Source: Allotamlana fucoidanivorans (lineage in GTDB: Bacteria > Bacteroidota > Bacteroidia > Flavobacteriales > Flavobacteriaceae). From it: DNA of 64,000 nucleotides. The stretch covers positions 124,001 to 188,000 of the forward strand of contig NZ_CP074074.1 of the NCBI RefSeq assembly GCF_045788535.1. Direction: 5' to 3'. The notes beneath the pieces are model-generated. The model made no database searches and was not told the origin of the DNA. It saw only the letters and a program-made list of their open reading frames with translations. Below are positions 16,870-24,796 of this stretch, one piece after another; within the stretch, counting starts at the first letter, position 1; every line of letters starts with the position of its first letter. The position numbers and the translations under genes were made by a program.

Positions 16870-18657
16870 TTATACATGGTCATCTAAGGTTTTTATGAAG
16901 GCCATTAAGTCGTTTGTATCTTGCTTTGTCAAATTTAAGGCATCAGCAGGCAAGGTTTGGTTTTCTAATTCCATCCCCATTCCAATGCCACCACCACGAT
17001 TGTAAAAATCAATAACCTCCTCAAGAGTGTCATATACGCCATTATGCATATAAGGAGCCGTTTTATTAGCATTTCTAACCGTTGGTGTTTTAAAAAAATG
17101 TTTTTTCTGTTTGGTGTTAAACACGTAGTAGCGACCTAAATCATCATCAATAACAGCATTAATGGTATCGGTGGTTTTGGGTACTCCAATAAGTTCCATT
17201 TCACTTTCTTTATATAAAATAGGCACAGTACCGTTAAAGGTTGGAGGAAAATGGCAAGTAGCACATTTAGCTTTTCCCATGAACAGATTGAAACCACGTT
17301 TTTCTGAAGTGGTTAAATTGTTTTCTAGACCATTAATATTATTGTCGAATTTTGAATTAAATGGGACAAGACTCCTGATATAAGTTGCTATGGCATTTCT
17401 AATATTCTCCTGCGTAGGGCCATTAACATAAGTGCTATCAAAATCTTTTGTATAGTCTGGATTGCTTTTTATTACGGCTTCCAAATGTTTTAAATCGGAG
17501 TGAAACTCTTTTTCATTATTTACTACAGCAACTATTTGCCCTTCTAGACTTCCAGCACGTTTATCATAGAAAAACCCTTTTTGTAAAGCAGCATATAATA
17601 AGGTTGGGCTGTTTCTGGTAACCTTATCGGATATTTTTTTACCATCGGTAAAGTGTTTTTCTGGTAGGTGACAAGAAGCACAACTTATGGAATTATCTTT
17701 TGACAATGCTTTTTCATAAAACAGCTTTTCACCTAAATTGATTTTGTTAGGAGCTAAGGAATCGAATTGTTCCGATGAAAAATAACTCAAGTTAAAGGTA
17801 TTTTTAGAAAACAAGGACTTTAAATTGTTATTGAATGCTAAAGCGTATGGAAATTCTACATTCCAGTCTGTCTTCGTTTCAAGAATTAGCTCTAATTGTT
17901 TATGCGTATGGTTTTTAATAAAGTCAAATCTATCGAACGTTCCAAAATCGGTTTTAAGCATATTTATACTACTTTCAATTTCCTTTTGCCACATGTTAAG
18001 CAGAGCTTCCGATTGAAAATAGGATGCATATATATTTAAAATGTTTTGTATGCTTTCATAATTAATAATGGCTTCATCCAAAGAACGCTCCAATACTGGA
18101 GAGTCAAAACCTGTTACACCAGTAAGAGCTATACGGTTTATCTCGTCGCGTATAAGCCATAGTACATGGTAGTCTTTAAACTGTAACCGCGCGTTGTTTT
18201 TTATAAGCACTAATCGGTTTTGCGTTTTTTTTATAATTTGGTTTAGATAGTTTAAATCTAAGCTATCTTCATGAATCAGTTCTTCAATAACCTGAAACCC
18301 GAACGGTTTTATAATTTTTATATCGGTCGCATCTTCTTCTTCAACTTTTAAAAGATTGGGCTGATTAAGCGTTTTATAATTTTCGGCATCAGCAAAAGCC
18401 AATACCGCTTCTGTTTTTTTAAAATAGTTTCTTGCTTGTATATAGTTTTCAATACTAAGGTTAGTTGTTTTGATTTCTTTTAACTTCTCTAAGTACGCCA
18501 CACAGCTATCTATATCTTGCTGATAGGTTAGGCTTAATGTTTCGATGGGTTCCTGAACAGGCACGTTAGCTGCTGGCTTTTTACAGGAACAGATTATAAC
18601 GGCAAAAAGACACACGCTAAATACGTGTGCCTTTTTTAATAATATGATGTTATTCAT
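16870..18657 (-). CDS. di-heme cytochrome c peroxidase lipoprotein with imelysin-like N-terminus
   Basis: A 595-residue exported protein. The signal ends in a lipobox-like IICSC (Cys25). Residues about 40-260 look like an imelysin-type helical domain (long helices, GFDSPVLERSLDEA). The C-terminal half is a MauG/CcpA-type di-heme peroxidase: CASCH at 326-330, CATCH at 465-469, with FTDGK, RNSPTL and PYMHNGVYDTLEEVIDFYN. Such enzymes reduce hydrogen peroxide or oxidise protein substrates in the periplasm. Family members of this long form are common in Bacteroidota, where the N-terminal role is not known. It follows the PhoX-like gene by 3 nt, so both are one transcript. Confidence 0.88.
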   Translation of the reverse strand: MNNIILLKKAHVFSVCLFAVIICSCKKPAANVPVQEPIETLSLTYQQDIDSCVAYLEKLKEIKTTNLSIENYIQARNYFKKTEAVLAFADAENYKTLNQPNLLKVEEEDATDIKIIKPFGFQVIEELIHEDSLDLNYLNQIIKKTQNRLVLIKNNARLQFKDYHVLWLIRDEINRIALTGVTGFDSPVLERSLDEAIINYESIQNILNIYASYFQSEALLNMWQKEIESSINMLKTDFGTFDRFDFIKNHTHKQLELILETKTDWNVEFPYALAFNNNLKSLFSKNTFNLSYFSSEQFDSLAPNKINLGEKLFYEKALSKDNSISCASCHLPEKHFTDGKKISDKVTRNSPTLLYAALQKGFFYDKRAGSLEGQIVAVVNNEKEFHSDLKHLEAVIKSNPDYTKDFDSTYVNGPTQENIRNAIATYIRSLVPFNSKFDNNINGLENNLTTSEKRGFNLFMGKAKCATCHFPPTFNGTVPILYKESEMELIGVPKTTDTINAVIDDDLGRYYVFNTKQKKHFFKTPTVRNANKTAPYMHNGVYDTLEEVIDFYNRGGGIGMGMELENQTLPADALNLTKQDTNDLMAFIKTLDDHV

Positions 18658-18660
18658 AGA

Positions 18661-20142
18661 TTATCTGTCTAAACCATGAATTAAATAAAGAACACTTCCT
18701 TCATTAGAATCTGGTGTTTCAATAGCTTTAGGATCTGTAAATGAAGAACCATCAGCAGGAACCCACCCGTGATTTTGAGTAATTAATAAGAAAGTACCTT
18801 CGTTGTTTACAACATCGGAAACATCAATCATACCCGTAATTTCCCAAGTTCTTGTAGCAGGGCCATAACCAGCTGTTTCGGCCGCTGTTTGGTCACATTC
18901 TAATACTGTTTTTAACTCCCCAGTGTTTAGGTTGTATTGGTATAATAGCGCATAGTGTTGTTTGTATGGACCATCAAAATATCCGTTAGGATCTTCTTGA
19001 ATGTAAGCATAGTTTTCAGTAACTAAGATGTTATCAGGACTGTGGAACATTTTAGCTTTTCCTTCATCTAAATCTCCATCTAAAACACAGGTAATCGTTC
19101 CAGCAGCTGTAGGATCTTTTTCATTAAGTACAACTTTATATACACGACCATATATACTACCCTTACCTACTAATCCGTCTTTTTTACGACCTGTTACACA
19201 AAAGTAAATTTCTCTGTTGTTTTCGGCAGAACCACGCCTCCAGTCAATATCCTCTAATCTAGAGAATCCCATAACACCTTTTGCTTTACACTCAGCATCT
19301 AATAAATCAATATTGGTTTCTGTAAGCTCAACAAATTCTACAGGGTAAGACACACCTTCTTCCATAGCAACTTCAACATCGTTAGCCATTCCATTAACTT
19401 TTAAACCATATAATTGTCCGCCATATAAATCACCATGATTACCAACATACATACCTAATTGTCCTGAAGGTATTTCATTATTAGAGTGGTCATCACCAAT
19501 AAAAGCTACGGTTTTTCCTGGGTATGCGTCTTTACCAATAACTACAGCATTTTCAGTAGACCATTGTCCGAAAGCTGATAACATTTCAGAGGAACCAGCA
19601 TCTTTAGATTTTTTGTATGGATCTGTTAAGAATACACCTTTTGAAGCCCCTCCCCATTCTCCACCAGAAAGGTATAAAGGACCAAAACCATGTTCTTCTG
19701 GAGTAATAAGTGAACCCGAACATTGCGCTGTGTTAGCTGTAGCTTCGGCATTTAAAATGTACTCACCATGTACTGGTTTAAACGTTTTATCGAAGGTTAT
19801 TCTGGCAATAGAATAATCGGCTTCAATATTATTTATTAAGGTGTATTTACCGTTATTTTCTTTTATTAGTCCGGCACCATCAGCCATACTTCCGTAAACG
19901 AAATCAGCAGATTGTTGTAAAACGTCTTCTGACGATAATAAGGTAGTAACAGAAATAGTATTGAATCCTGATTTTACATCTAAAAAGCTAGGTGTTACAG
20001 ATTGGTTTTTAAACTCAATATCATTTTTAAATTTGCTTTTTAAAGCCATATCTAACGGTGCTTCAGAATTTTCTAGAGTTTCGTTATGGCAGCCTGAAAG
20101 CAATCCAAGGGCAGCGAAAGATAATAGAATTGTTTTTTTCAT
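18661..20142 (-). CDS. PhoX/DUF839-like exported lipoprotein
   Basis: A 493-residue lipoprotein (LLSGC, Cys18). The body resembles PhoX/DUF839 beta-propeller proteins: GEWGGASKGVFL, AFIGDDHSNNE, GQLGMYVG, GRVYKVVL, a SPDNILVTENYAYIQED metal-binding-like strand and a C-terminal RTWEITGMI segment. PhoX enzymes are Ca/Fe phosphomonoesterases. Identity to true PhoX is too low by eye to assert phosphatase activity; a propeller of another role is possible. It is the upstream member of a two-gene transcript with the cytochrome c peroxidase, divergent from the gene at 20546. Confidence 0.62.
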   Translation of the reverse strand: MKKTILLSFAALGLLSGCHNETLENSEAPLDMALKSKFKNDIEFKNQSVTPSFLDVKSGFNTISVTTLLSSEDVLQQSADFVYGSMADGAGLIKENNGKYTLINNIEADYSIARITFDKTFKPVHGEYILNAEATANTAQCSGSLITPEEHGFGPLYLSGGEWGGASKGVFLTDPYKKSKDAGSSEMLSAFGQWSTENAVVIGKDAYPGKTVAFIGDDHSNNEIPSGQLGMYVGNHGDLYGGQLYGLKVNGMANDVEVAMEEGVSYPVEFVELTETNIDLLDAECKAKGVMGFSRLEDIDWRRGSAENNREIYFCVTGRKKDGLVGKGSIYGRVYKVVLNEKDPTAAGTITCVLDGDLDEGKAKMFHSPDNILVTENYAYIQEDPNGYFDGPYKQHYALLYQYNLNTGELKTVLECDQTAAETAGYGPATRTWEITGMIDVSDVVNNEGTFLLITQNHGWVPADGSSFTDPKAIETPDSNEGSVLYLIHGLDR

Positions 20143-20370
20143 TTTTTTGAAGATAAAAGTGATTAATTAATTTACAGTATAAAATTACCTTCAAAACATA
20201 TGTGGCATGTTAACAGAACTTTGGGATTGAATGAAGATTTCGTTAACGCAACGTTATCAAATTAAATTACAGGTTAAATACCTGATTATATGCTTCTTAT
20301 ATTTACAGTTTAATCTTAACTATATCTTCATTTAAAACTTAAAACTCAATATATTTACTTGTCAACCACC

Positions 20371-20395
20371 ATTATAGATAGTTATTTACTATTTT
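20371..20395 (+). repeat. direct repeat, copy 1
   Basis: ATTATAGATAGTTATTTACT followed by ATTTT. It repeats almost exactly 111 nt downstream at 20482-20506 (14 identical bases, then a similar TTACT/TTT-rich tail). Two spaced copies upstream of one gene suggest regulator binding sites or a duplicated promoter segment; no protein is identified. Confidence 0.6.
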
Positions 20396-20481
20396 TTGAT
20401 GAAAGACGTTATCACTCACTTATTAATACACTTTTAAAAAAATCGCTTAACCATTTAAACAAAATGTTAAAAACATACTGG

Positions 20482-20506
20482 ATTATAGATAGTTACTTTA
20501 TTTTTT
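20482..20506 (+). repeat. direct repeat, copy 2
   Basis: ATTATAGATAGTTACTTTAT followed by TTTTT, the second copy of the direct repeat, 40 nt before the start codon of the CarboxypepD-like gene. Position relative to the start fits a promoter-proximal element. Confidence 0.6.
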
Positions 20507-20545
20507 CGTAAATTAATAGGTAGAAAAAAACCTAAAACTTTTATT

Positions 20546-21805
20546 ATGAAAACGTTAATATCTATAATCTGGTGTTTGCTCATTGGGTTTTTCATTAACA
20601 CTGCAAAAGCTCAAGAACAAACTTCAGAACCCTTTAAAGAAATCACGGGTAAAATTGTGGATGAAGCTACTAAAAAACCTCTAGTATTCACAGATGTGGT
20701 GATTGAACATTCCAATATAAGCACAGTAACTAATAGTGAAGGTGAATTTTTATTAAAAATTCCCATTGATTTACTAAAAGGTGATATTCATATCACCCAC
20801 TTAGGCTATGAACAGAAAGATGTAAAAATTTCTGATGTAGAAAAATTAGCAAAAATTACCTTAATTCCTGCCTTGACAGAACTAGATGCCATTAGTATAA
20901 CTGCTACTTCAAAGAATGCTAAAGATTTAGTACTAGAAACACTTGGAAAAAAAAGCAACTTATATAATAACCAAAACACATTAATGACCGCCTTTTACAG
21001 AGAAACTATAAAAAAACGTCGAAAAAATGCCTCGTTGTCTGAAGCTGTTGTTAAAATTCACAAACAACCATATAATAACTATAGAAGTGACCGTATTGAA
21101 CTGGTAAAGGCAAGAAAAAATACAGATTATTCTAAATTGGACACCATTGCTTTAAAACTGCAAGGCGGCCCTTTCAGTAATGTGTATACTGATATCATAA
21201 AATACCCTGAATATATTTTTAACGAAGAAAATATTGAAGATTACGTCTTTGGTTTTGACAGTTCTACCATGATAAATGATAAACTCATTTATGTTATTGA
21301 CTTTAAACAACGTAAAGACATAGATACACCTCTATATTATGGTAAGCTATATATTGATGCTGAAACGAAAGCGTTAACTAATGCTGTGTATAGCCTTAAT
21401 GTTTCAAATAGAGCATTGTCAAGTCAAATGTATGTTAGAAAAAAACCTAGAAAAGTAGATGTTTACCCAACAGAAGCTACCTACAGAGTAAATTATCGTA
21501 CAAAAGATGGAAGATGGCACTATGCTTACAGCAACATATCACTGACATTCAAAGTAAACTGGAAAGGAAAGTTATTTAATAACACCTATACATTAAATAG
21601 TGAAATGGCCATTACAGATTGGGAAGTTCAGAAAACGAAATTAGCCGATGTAAAAAGCCAATTATTAAGACCTTCAACCATTTTAACCGAAATGGCTTCT
21701 GGTTTTTCTGACCCACGATTTTGGGGCGCTTACAATGTCATAGAACCCGATAAATCTATTCAGTCTGCTATCAAAAAAATTCAGAAACAATTGAAAAAAA
21801 CCTAG
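20546..21805 (+). CDS. exported protein with carboxypeptidase-like regulatory domain
   Basis: A 419-residue exported protein (Sec signal, cleavage near NTAKAQ, residue 23). Residues about 31-115 are a carboxypeptidase regulatory-like Ig-fold domain (ITGKIVDEATKKPL through NSEGEFLLKIP to ITHLGYEQKD). Many Bacteroidota outer-membrane and secreted proteins carry this domain. The remaining 300 residues form a beta-rich region (YRETIKKRRKN, YYGKLYIDAETKAL, RTKDGRWHYAYSNISL) shared with the protein at 29044, of unknown function. Probably outer-membrane or periplasmic. Confidence 0.75.
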   Translation: MKTLISIIWCLLIGFFINTAKAQEQTSEPFKEITGKIVDEATKKPLVFTDVVIEHSNISTVTNSEGEFLLKIPIDLLKGDIHITHLGYEQKDVKISDVEKLAKITLIPALTELDAISITATSKNAKDLVLETLGKKSNLYNNQNTLMTAFYRETIKKRRKNASLSEAVVKIHKQPYNNYRSDRIELVKARKNTDYSKLDTIALKLQGGPFSNVYTDIIKYPEYIFNEENIEDYVFGFDSSTMINDKLIYVIDFKQRKDIDTPLYYGKLYIDAETKALTNAVYSLNVSNRALSSQMYVRKKPRKVDVYPTEATYRVNYRTKDGRWHYAYSNISLTFKVNWKGKLFNNTYTLNSEMAITDWEVQKTKLADVKSQLLRPSTILTEMASGFSDPRFWGAYNVIEPDKSIQSAIKKIQKQLKKT

Positions 21806-21825
21806 AAAAAATAGGTATAAATACT

Positions 21826-21860
21826 AAAACCATTGATCTATAATAATTATCAATGGTTTT
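21826..21860. terminator. bidirectional terminator between convergent genes
   Basis: A 12-bp perfect stem, AAAACCATTGAT (21826-21837) / ATCAATGGTTTT (21849-21860), with A and T runs on both sides. It separates the plus-strand CarboxypepD gene from minus-strand parC and could serve both. Confidence 0.85.
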
Positions 21861-21891
21861 TAGTTTTGTTTAGGTTGTGCTTTATAGAACG

Positions 21892-24516
21892 TTAAAAAAG
21901 TGTGGTTTGTCCCTCATCATCAATATCTGGCTCGCCACTAGCTCCTTCAGATTTATCGGTAACTTCTTTTTCACCAACAACTTCTATATCATCTGCATGC
22001 ACCTCATCGGGCGCCTCATAAGGCAAAGGGTCTAATAAATTTATTTGATTGACTTTCTCTTTAGTTAACTGATTACCAATAGCTGTTATTCCTTTAATGG
22101 AGATAAACTCTTCAAGATTTACAATGAGGTTATCTTTACGTTCTTTTCCGCGCTCTTTTGCAAAGACCACTTCGGCAACTGGTTTCCAATCTGTGGATAC
22201 TATTTCTAATTGTGAATTTGGATGATCGGATATGAAAGATTCTTCTCTACCTTCATTTTCAACCAAAAAACGTTTTACATAATACAGCTCTCTTTCTCCA
22301 TTATAATAAACGGCTGAGATTGGTTTTTTAGGACGCCATTTTTCCATCACAATCATATCATCATCAAAATGCATAGTCACTTCGGGAGTAACCGTTTTTA
22401 AAACACCTGACTGATTAATGATAAGCAATTTATCTTCACCTCTAAACTCACCTATTAATTCACCCCGTCCATCTACATTAATACGTTGTACTGTATCATC
22501 AAACCATATTTTTCTTGGTTTTAAGGTGGAAACACCTTTCTCTTTTAGCTCAACACGTTTTACAGGATATTTAGTAACCAAATTTCCTTTTGAAGCTCTT
22601 CCCTTTATAAGAATATCGGCAAAATCAATATCCCATTTTAATTTTTTAATACTACCTGCTTGTCTTAAATTTATTGCTACCACCTCAGCCTCTCCATTAG
22701 GATTTGCCGAAAAATATAGACAAACAGACCCTTTGTTACCATTGGTTAAATCATAGTCTCTGTCTCGCGTTATACTAGTTACCGCAAAACGCTTTATATA
22801 TGAAGGTCCTTTTTTGCCATCGCGATAAATCATATTATAAATAGTACGCTTGTCTTTCTTCTTAAAAACGTCTACATGTATAATATCTTTACCTACAAAG
22901 GTTTTTGTATCTACTTTTGTCACCATCATTTTTCCTTCCTTAGTAAACACAATAATATCATCAATATCACTGCAGTCACAAACATACTCGTCACGTCTTA
23001 ATGAGGTTCCTATAAAACCTTCTACCCGATTAACATAAAGCTTGGTATTTCTTATCACTACTTTGGTAGCATCTACATCATCAAAAGTTCTTATTTCTGT
23101 TTTACGCTCTCTTCCTTCTCCGTAATCTTTTTTAAGTCTTTTAAAATAATCAATAGCATACTCAATCAAGTGCGCTAAATGGTGTTTTACTTTAGCAATC
23201 TCTTCTTCTAAGGCTTCAATTTTTTGCTGCGCTTTGTCTATATCAAACTTTGAAATACGTTTAATTCTAATTTCGGTCAGTCTAACTATATCGTCTTCCG
23301 TTACCGCGCGTTTTAAATGTGTAATATGAGGTTGCAAACCTTTGTCAATAGCTGAAATAACACCTTCCCAAGTTTCTTCTTCCTCTATATCACGATAAAT
23401 TCTATTCTCAATAAAAATGCGTTCTAATGAAGCAAAATGCCACTGCTCTTCAAATTCACCTAATTTTATTTCTAGTTCTTGCTTTAAAAGTTGAACGGTA
23501 TTATCGGTGGAACGACGCAACATCTCTGATACCCCAATAAACAAAGGCTTATTATCTTCAATAACACAGCCTAAGGGCGAAATGGAAGACTCACAACTTG
23601 TAAAGGCGTATAAGGCATCAATAGTTTTGTCTGGTGAAAGTCCAGATGGCAGATGTATCAAAATCTCAACTTCGGCTGCTGTATTATCTTCTATTTTCTT
23701 AATCTTTATTTTGCCTTTGTCATTGGCTTTTAAAATAGAATCAATAAGTGACGATGTTGTGGTTCCAAAAGGCAATTCTGTAATAACGAGGGTATTTTTA
23801 TCGCGTTGAGAAATCTTAGCTCTTACACGAACTTTTCCCCCGCGCATCCCATCATTATAGTTTGAAAAGTCTGCAATCCCGGCAGTTGGAAAATCAGGGT
23901 AAATGGTAAAACGCTTACCTTGAAGATGCTTTACAGAGGCATCAATAAGTTCAATAAAATTATGTGGTAATATTTTTGTAGACAAGCCAACAGCTATACC
24001 TTCACCTCCTTGAGCAAGAAGTAAAGGAAACATAACTGGTAGGTTTATGGGTTCTTTTCGTCTGCCATCATAACTGGCTTGCCACTCGGTAATTTTTGGG
24101 TTGTAAACTACATCTAAAGCAAATTTTGATAATCGGGCTTCAATATACCTAGAGGCCGCTGCACTATCTCCCGTTAAAATATTTCCCCAGTTACCTTGCG
24201 TATCAATTAAAAGGTCTTTTTGCCCTATTTGCACCATGGCATCTGCAATACTGGCATCACCATGCGGATGATATTGCATGGTATGCCCCACAATATTGGC
24301 CACTTTATTATACCTTCCATCATCAAGATCTTTCATGGAATGCATAATACGGCGTTGAACGGGCTTAAAACCATCTTCAATAGCTGGTACAGCGCGTTCT
24401 AAAATAACGTACGACGCATAGTCTAAAAACCAATCTTTATACATACCCGTAACTCGGGTAATGGTTTCTTTAGGTTCACTTTTTTCATTAAGTAATTCGT
24501 CGTCGTTTTCAATCAT
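21892..24516 (-). CDS. parC: DNA topoisomerase IV subunit A
   Basis: This 874-residue type IIA topoisomerase subunit cuts and rejoins DNA to separate daughter chromosomes. The breakage-reunion domain fills the first half: VPAIEDGFKPVQRR, HPHGDASIADAM, the catalytic Tyr124 in SRYIEARL, and the GEGIAVG motif. The second half holds the C-terminal beta-pinwheel, which lacks the GyrA box as expected for ParC. The position matching E. coli GyrA Ser83 is Ala88 and that matching Asp87 is Asp92, which I recall as common in Bacteroidota. It follows a small reading frame by 3 nt and parE. Confidence 0.96.
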   Translation of the reverse strand: MIENDDELLNEKSEPKETITRVTGMYKDWFLDYASYVILERAVPAIEDGFKPVQRRIMHSMKDLDDGRYNKVANIVGHTMQYHPHGDASIADAMVQIGQKDLLIDTQGNWGNILTGDSAAASRYIEARLSKFALDVVYNPKITEWQASYDGRRKEPINLPVMFPLLLAQGGEGIAVGLSTKILPHNFIELIDASVKHLQGKRFTIYPDFPTAGIADFSNYNDGMRGGKVRVRAKISQRDKNTLVITELPFGTTTSSLIDSILKANDKGKIKIKKIEDNTAAEVEILIHLPSGLSPDKTIDALYAFTSCESSISPLGCVIEDNKPLFIGVSEMLRRSTDNTVQLLKQELEIKLGEFEEQWHFASLERIFIENRIYRDIEEEETWEGVISAIDKGLQPHITHLKRAVTEDDIVRLTEIRIKRISKFDIDKAQQKIEALEEEIAKVKHHLAHLIEYAIDYFKRLKKDYGEGRERKTEIRTFDDVDATKVVIRNTKLYVNRVEGFIGTSLRRDEYVCDCSDIDDIIVFTKEGKMMVTKVDTKTFVGKDIIHVDVFKKKDKRTIYNMIYRDGKKGPSYIKRFAVTSITRDRDYDLTNGNKGSVCLYFSANPNGEAEVVAINLRQAGSIKKLKWDIDFADILIKGRASKGNLVTKYPVKRVELKEKGVSTLKPRKIWFDDTVQRINVDGRGELIGEFRGEDKLLIINQSGVLKTVTPEVTMHFDDDMIVMEKWRPKKPISAVYYNGERELYYVKRFLVENEGREESFISDHPNSQLEIVSTDWKPVAEVVFAKERGKERKDNLIVNLEEFISIKGITAIGNQLTKEKVNQINLLDPLPYEAPDEVHADDIEVVGEKEVTDKSEGASGEPDIDDEGQTTLF

Positions 24517-24519
24517 TAA

Positions 24520-24660
24520 TTAGCTCAGTTTTTTAGGTTTTCCGTTTAGCATTACTTTTCCTTTTGTTTGCAGCCTGTGTACCTGCTCACTGCTGGTATG
24601 AATATAAAAATGCTGATAAGAACGTCTAACCTTAAACTCTCCGCTTTTATTGTATAACAT
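24520..24660 (-). CDS. small conserved-looking protein between parE and parC
   Basis: A 46-codon frame (ATG at 24660, TAA at 24520) encoding a basic peptide beginning MLYNKSGEFKVRRSYQHFY. It sits between parE and parC on the same strand, 3 nt upstream of the parC start, so translation of the two may be coupled. Its composition (Lys/Arg 11 of 46, His 3) fits a nucleic-acid or protein-binding role, but that is guesswork. A TAnnTTTG-like -7 lies 53 nt upstream. I do not recognise a family. Confidence 0.55.
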   Translation of the reverse strand: MLYNKSGEFKVRRSYQHFYIHTSSEQVHRLQTKGKVMLNGKPKKLS

Positions 24661-24712
24661 AGTATTTAGTTTAGTCCCTATTTATGGGAATTTATATAAA
24701 TTATTCTCTATA

Positions 24713-24720
24713 CAAATTTA
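24713..24720 (-). promoter_or_regulatory. candidate -7 element before the small gene and parC
   Basis: On the minus strand this reads TAAATTTG, an exact TAnnTTTG match, about 53 nt upstream of the small-gene start. No TTG stands at the -33 distance, so evidence is partial. It would allow small-gene/parC expression independent of parE. Confidence 0.4.
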
Positions 24721-24796
24721 AGGTTTATACCAGATTTATCCATTAAAATTAACTAAATTTTCACCATTGACAGGCATGAAATTCACATCACCTTTA

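Larger units (their letters stand above)
20143..20545. other. 403-nt divergent intergenic region
   Basis: An AT-rich region between the PhoX-like gene (minus) and the CarboxypepD-like gene (plus). No reading frame of note. It contains a near-identical 25-nt direct repeat (20371-20395 and 20482-20506, listed separately). I see no perfect TAnnTTTG promoter, so the starts of both divergent transcripts are not resolved. Confidence 0.6.

Noticed and set aside
24520..24530. Region between parE and parC as a simple spacer
   Set aside because: A same-strand 46-codon frame with its own -7-like motif better explains it, though at moderate confidence.
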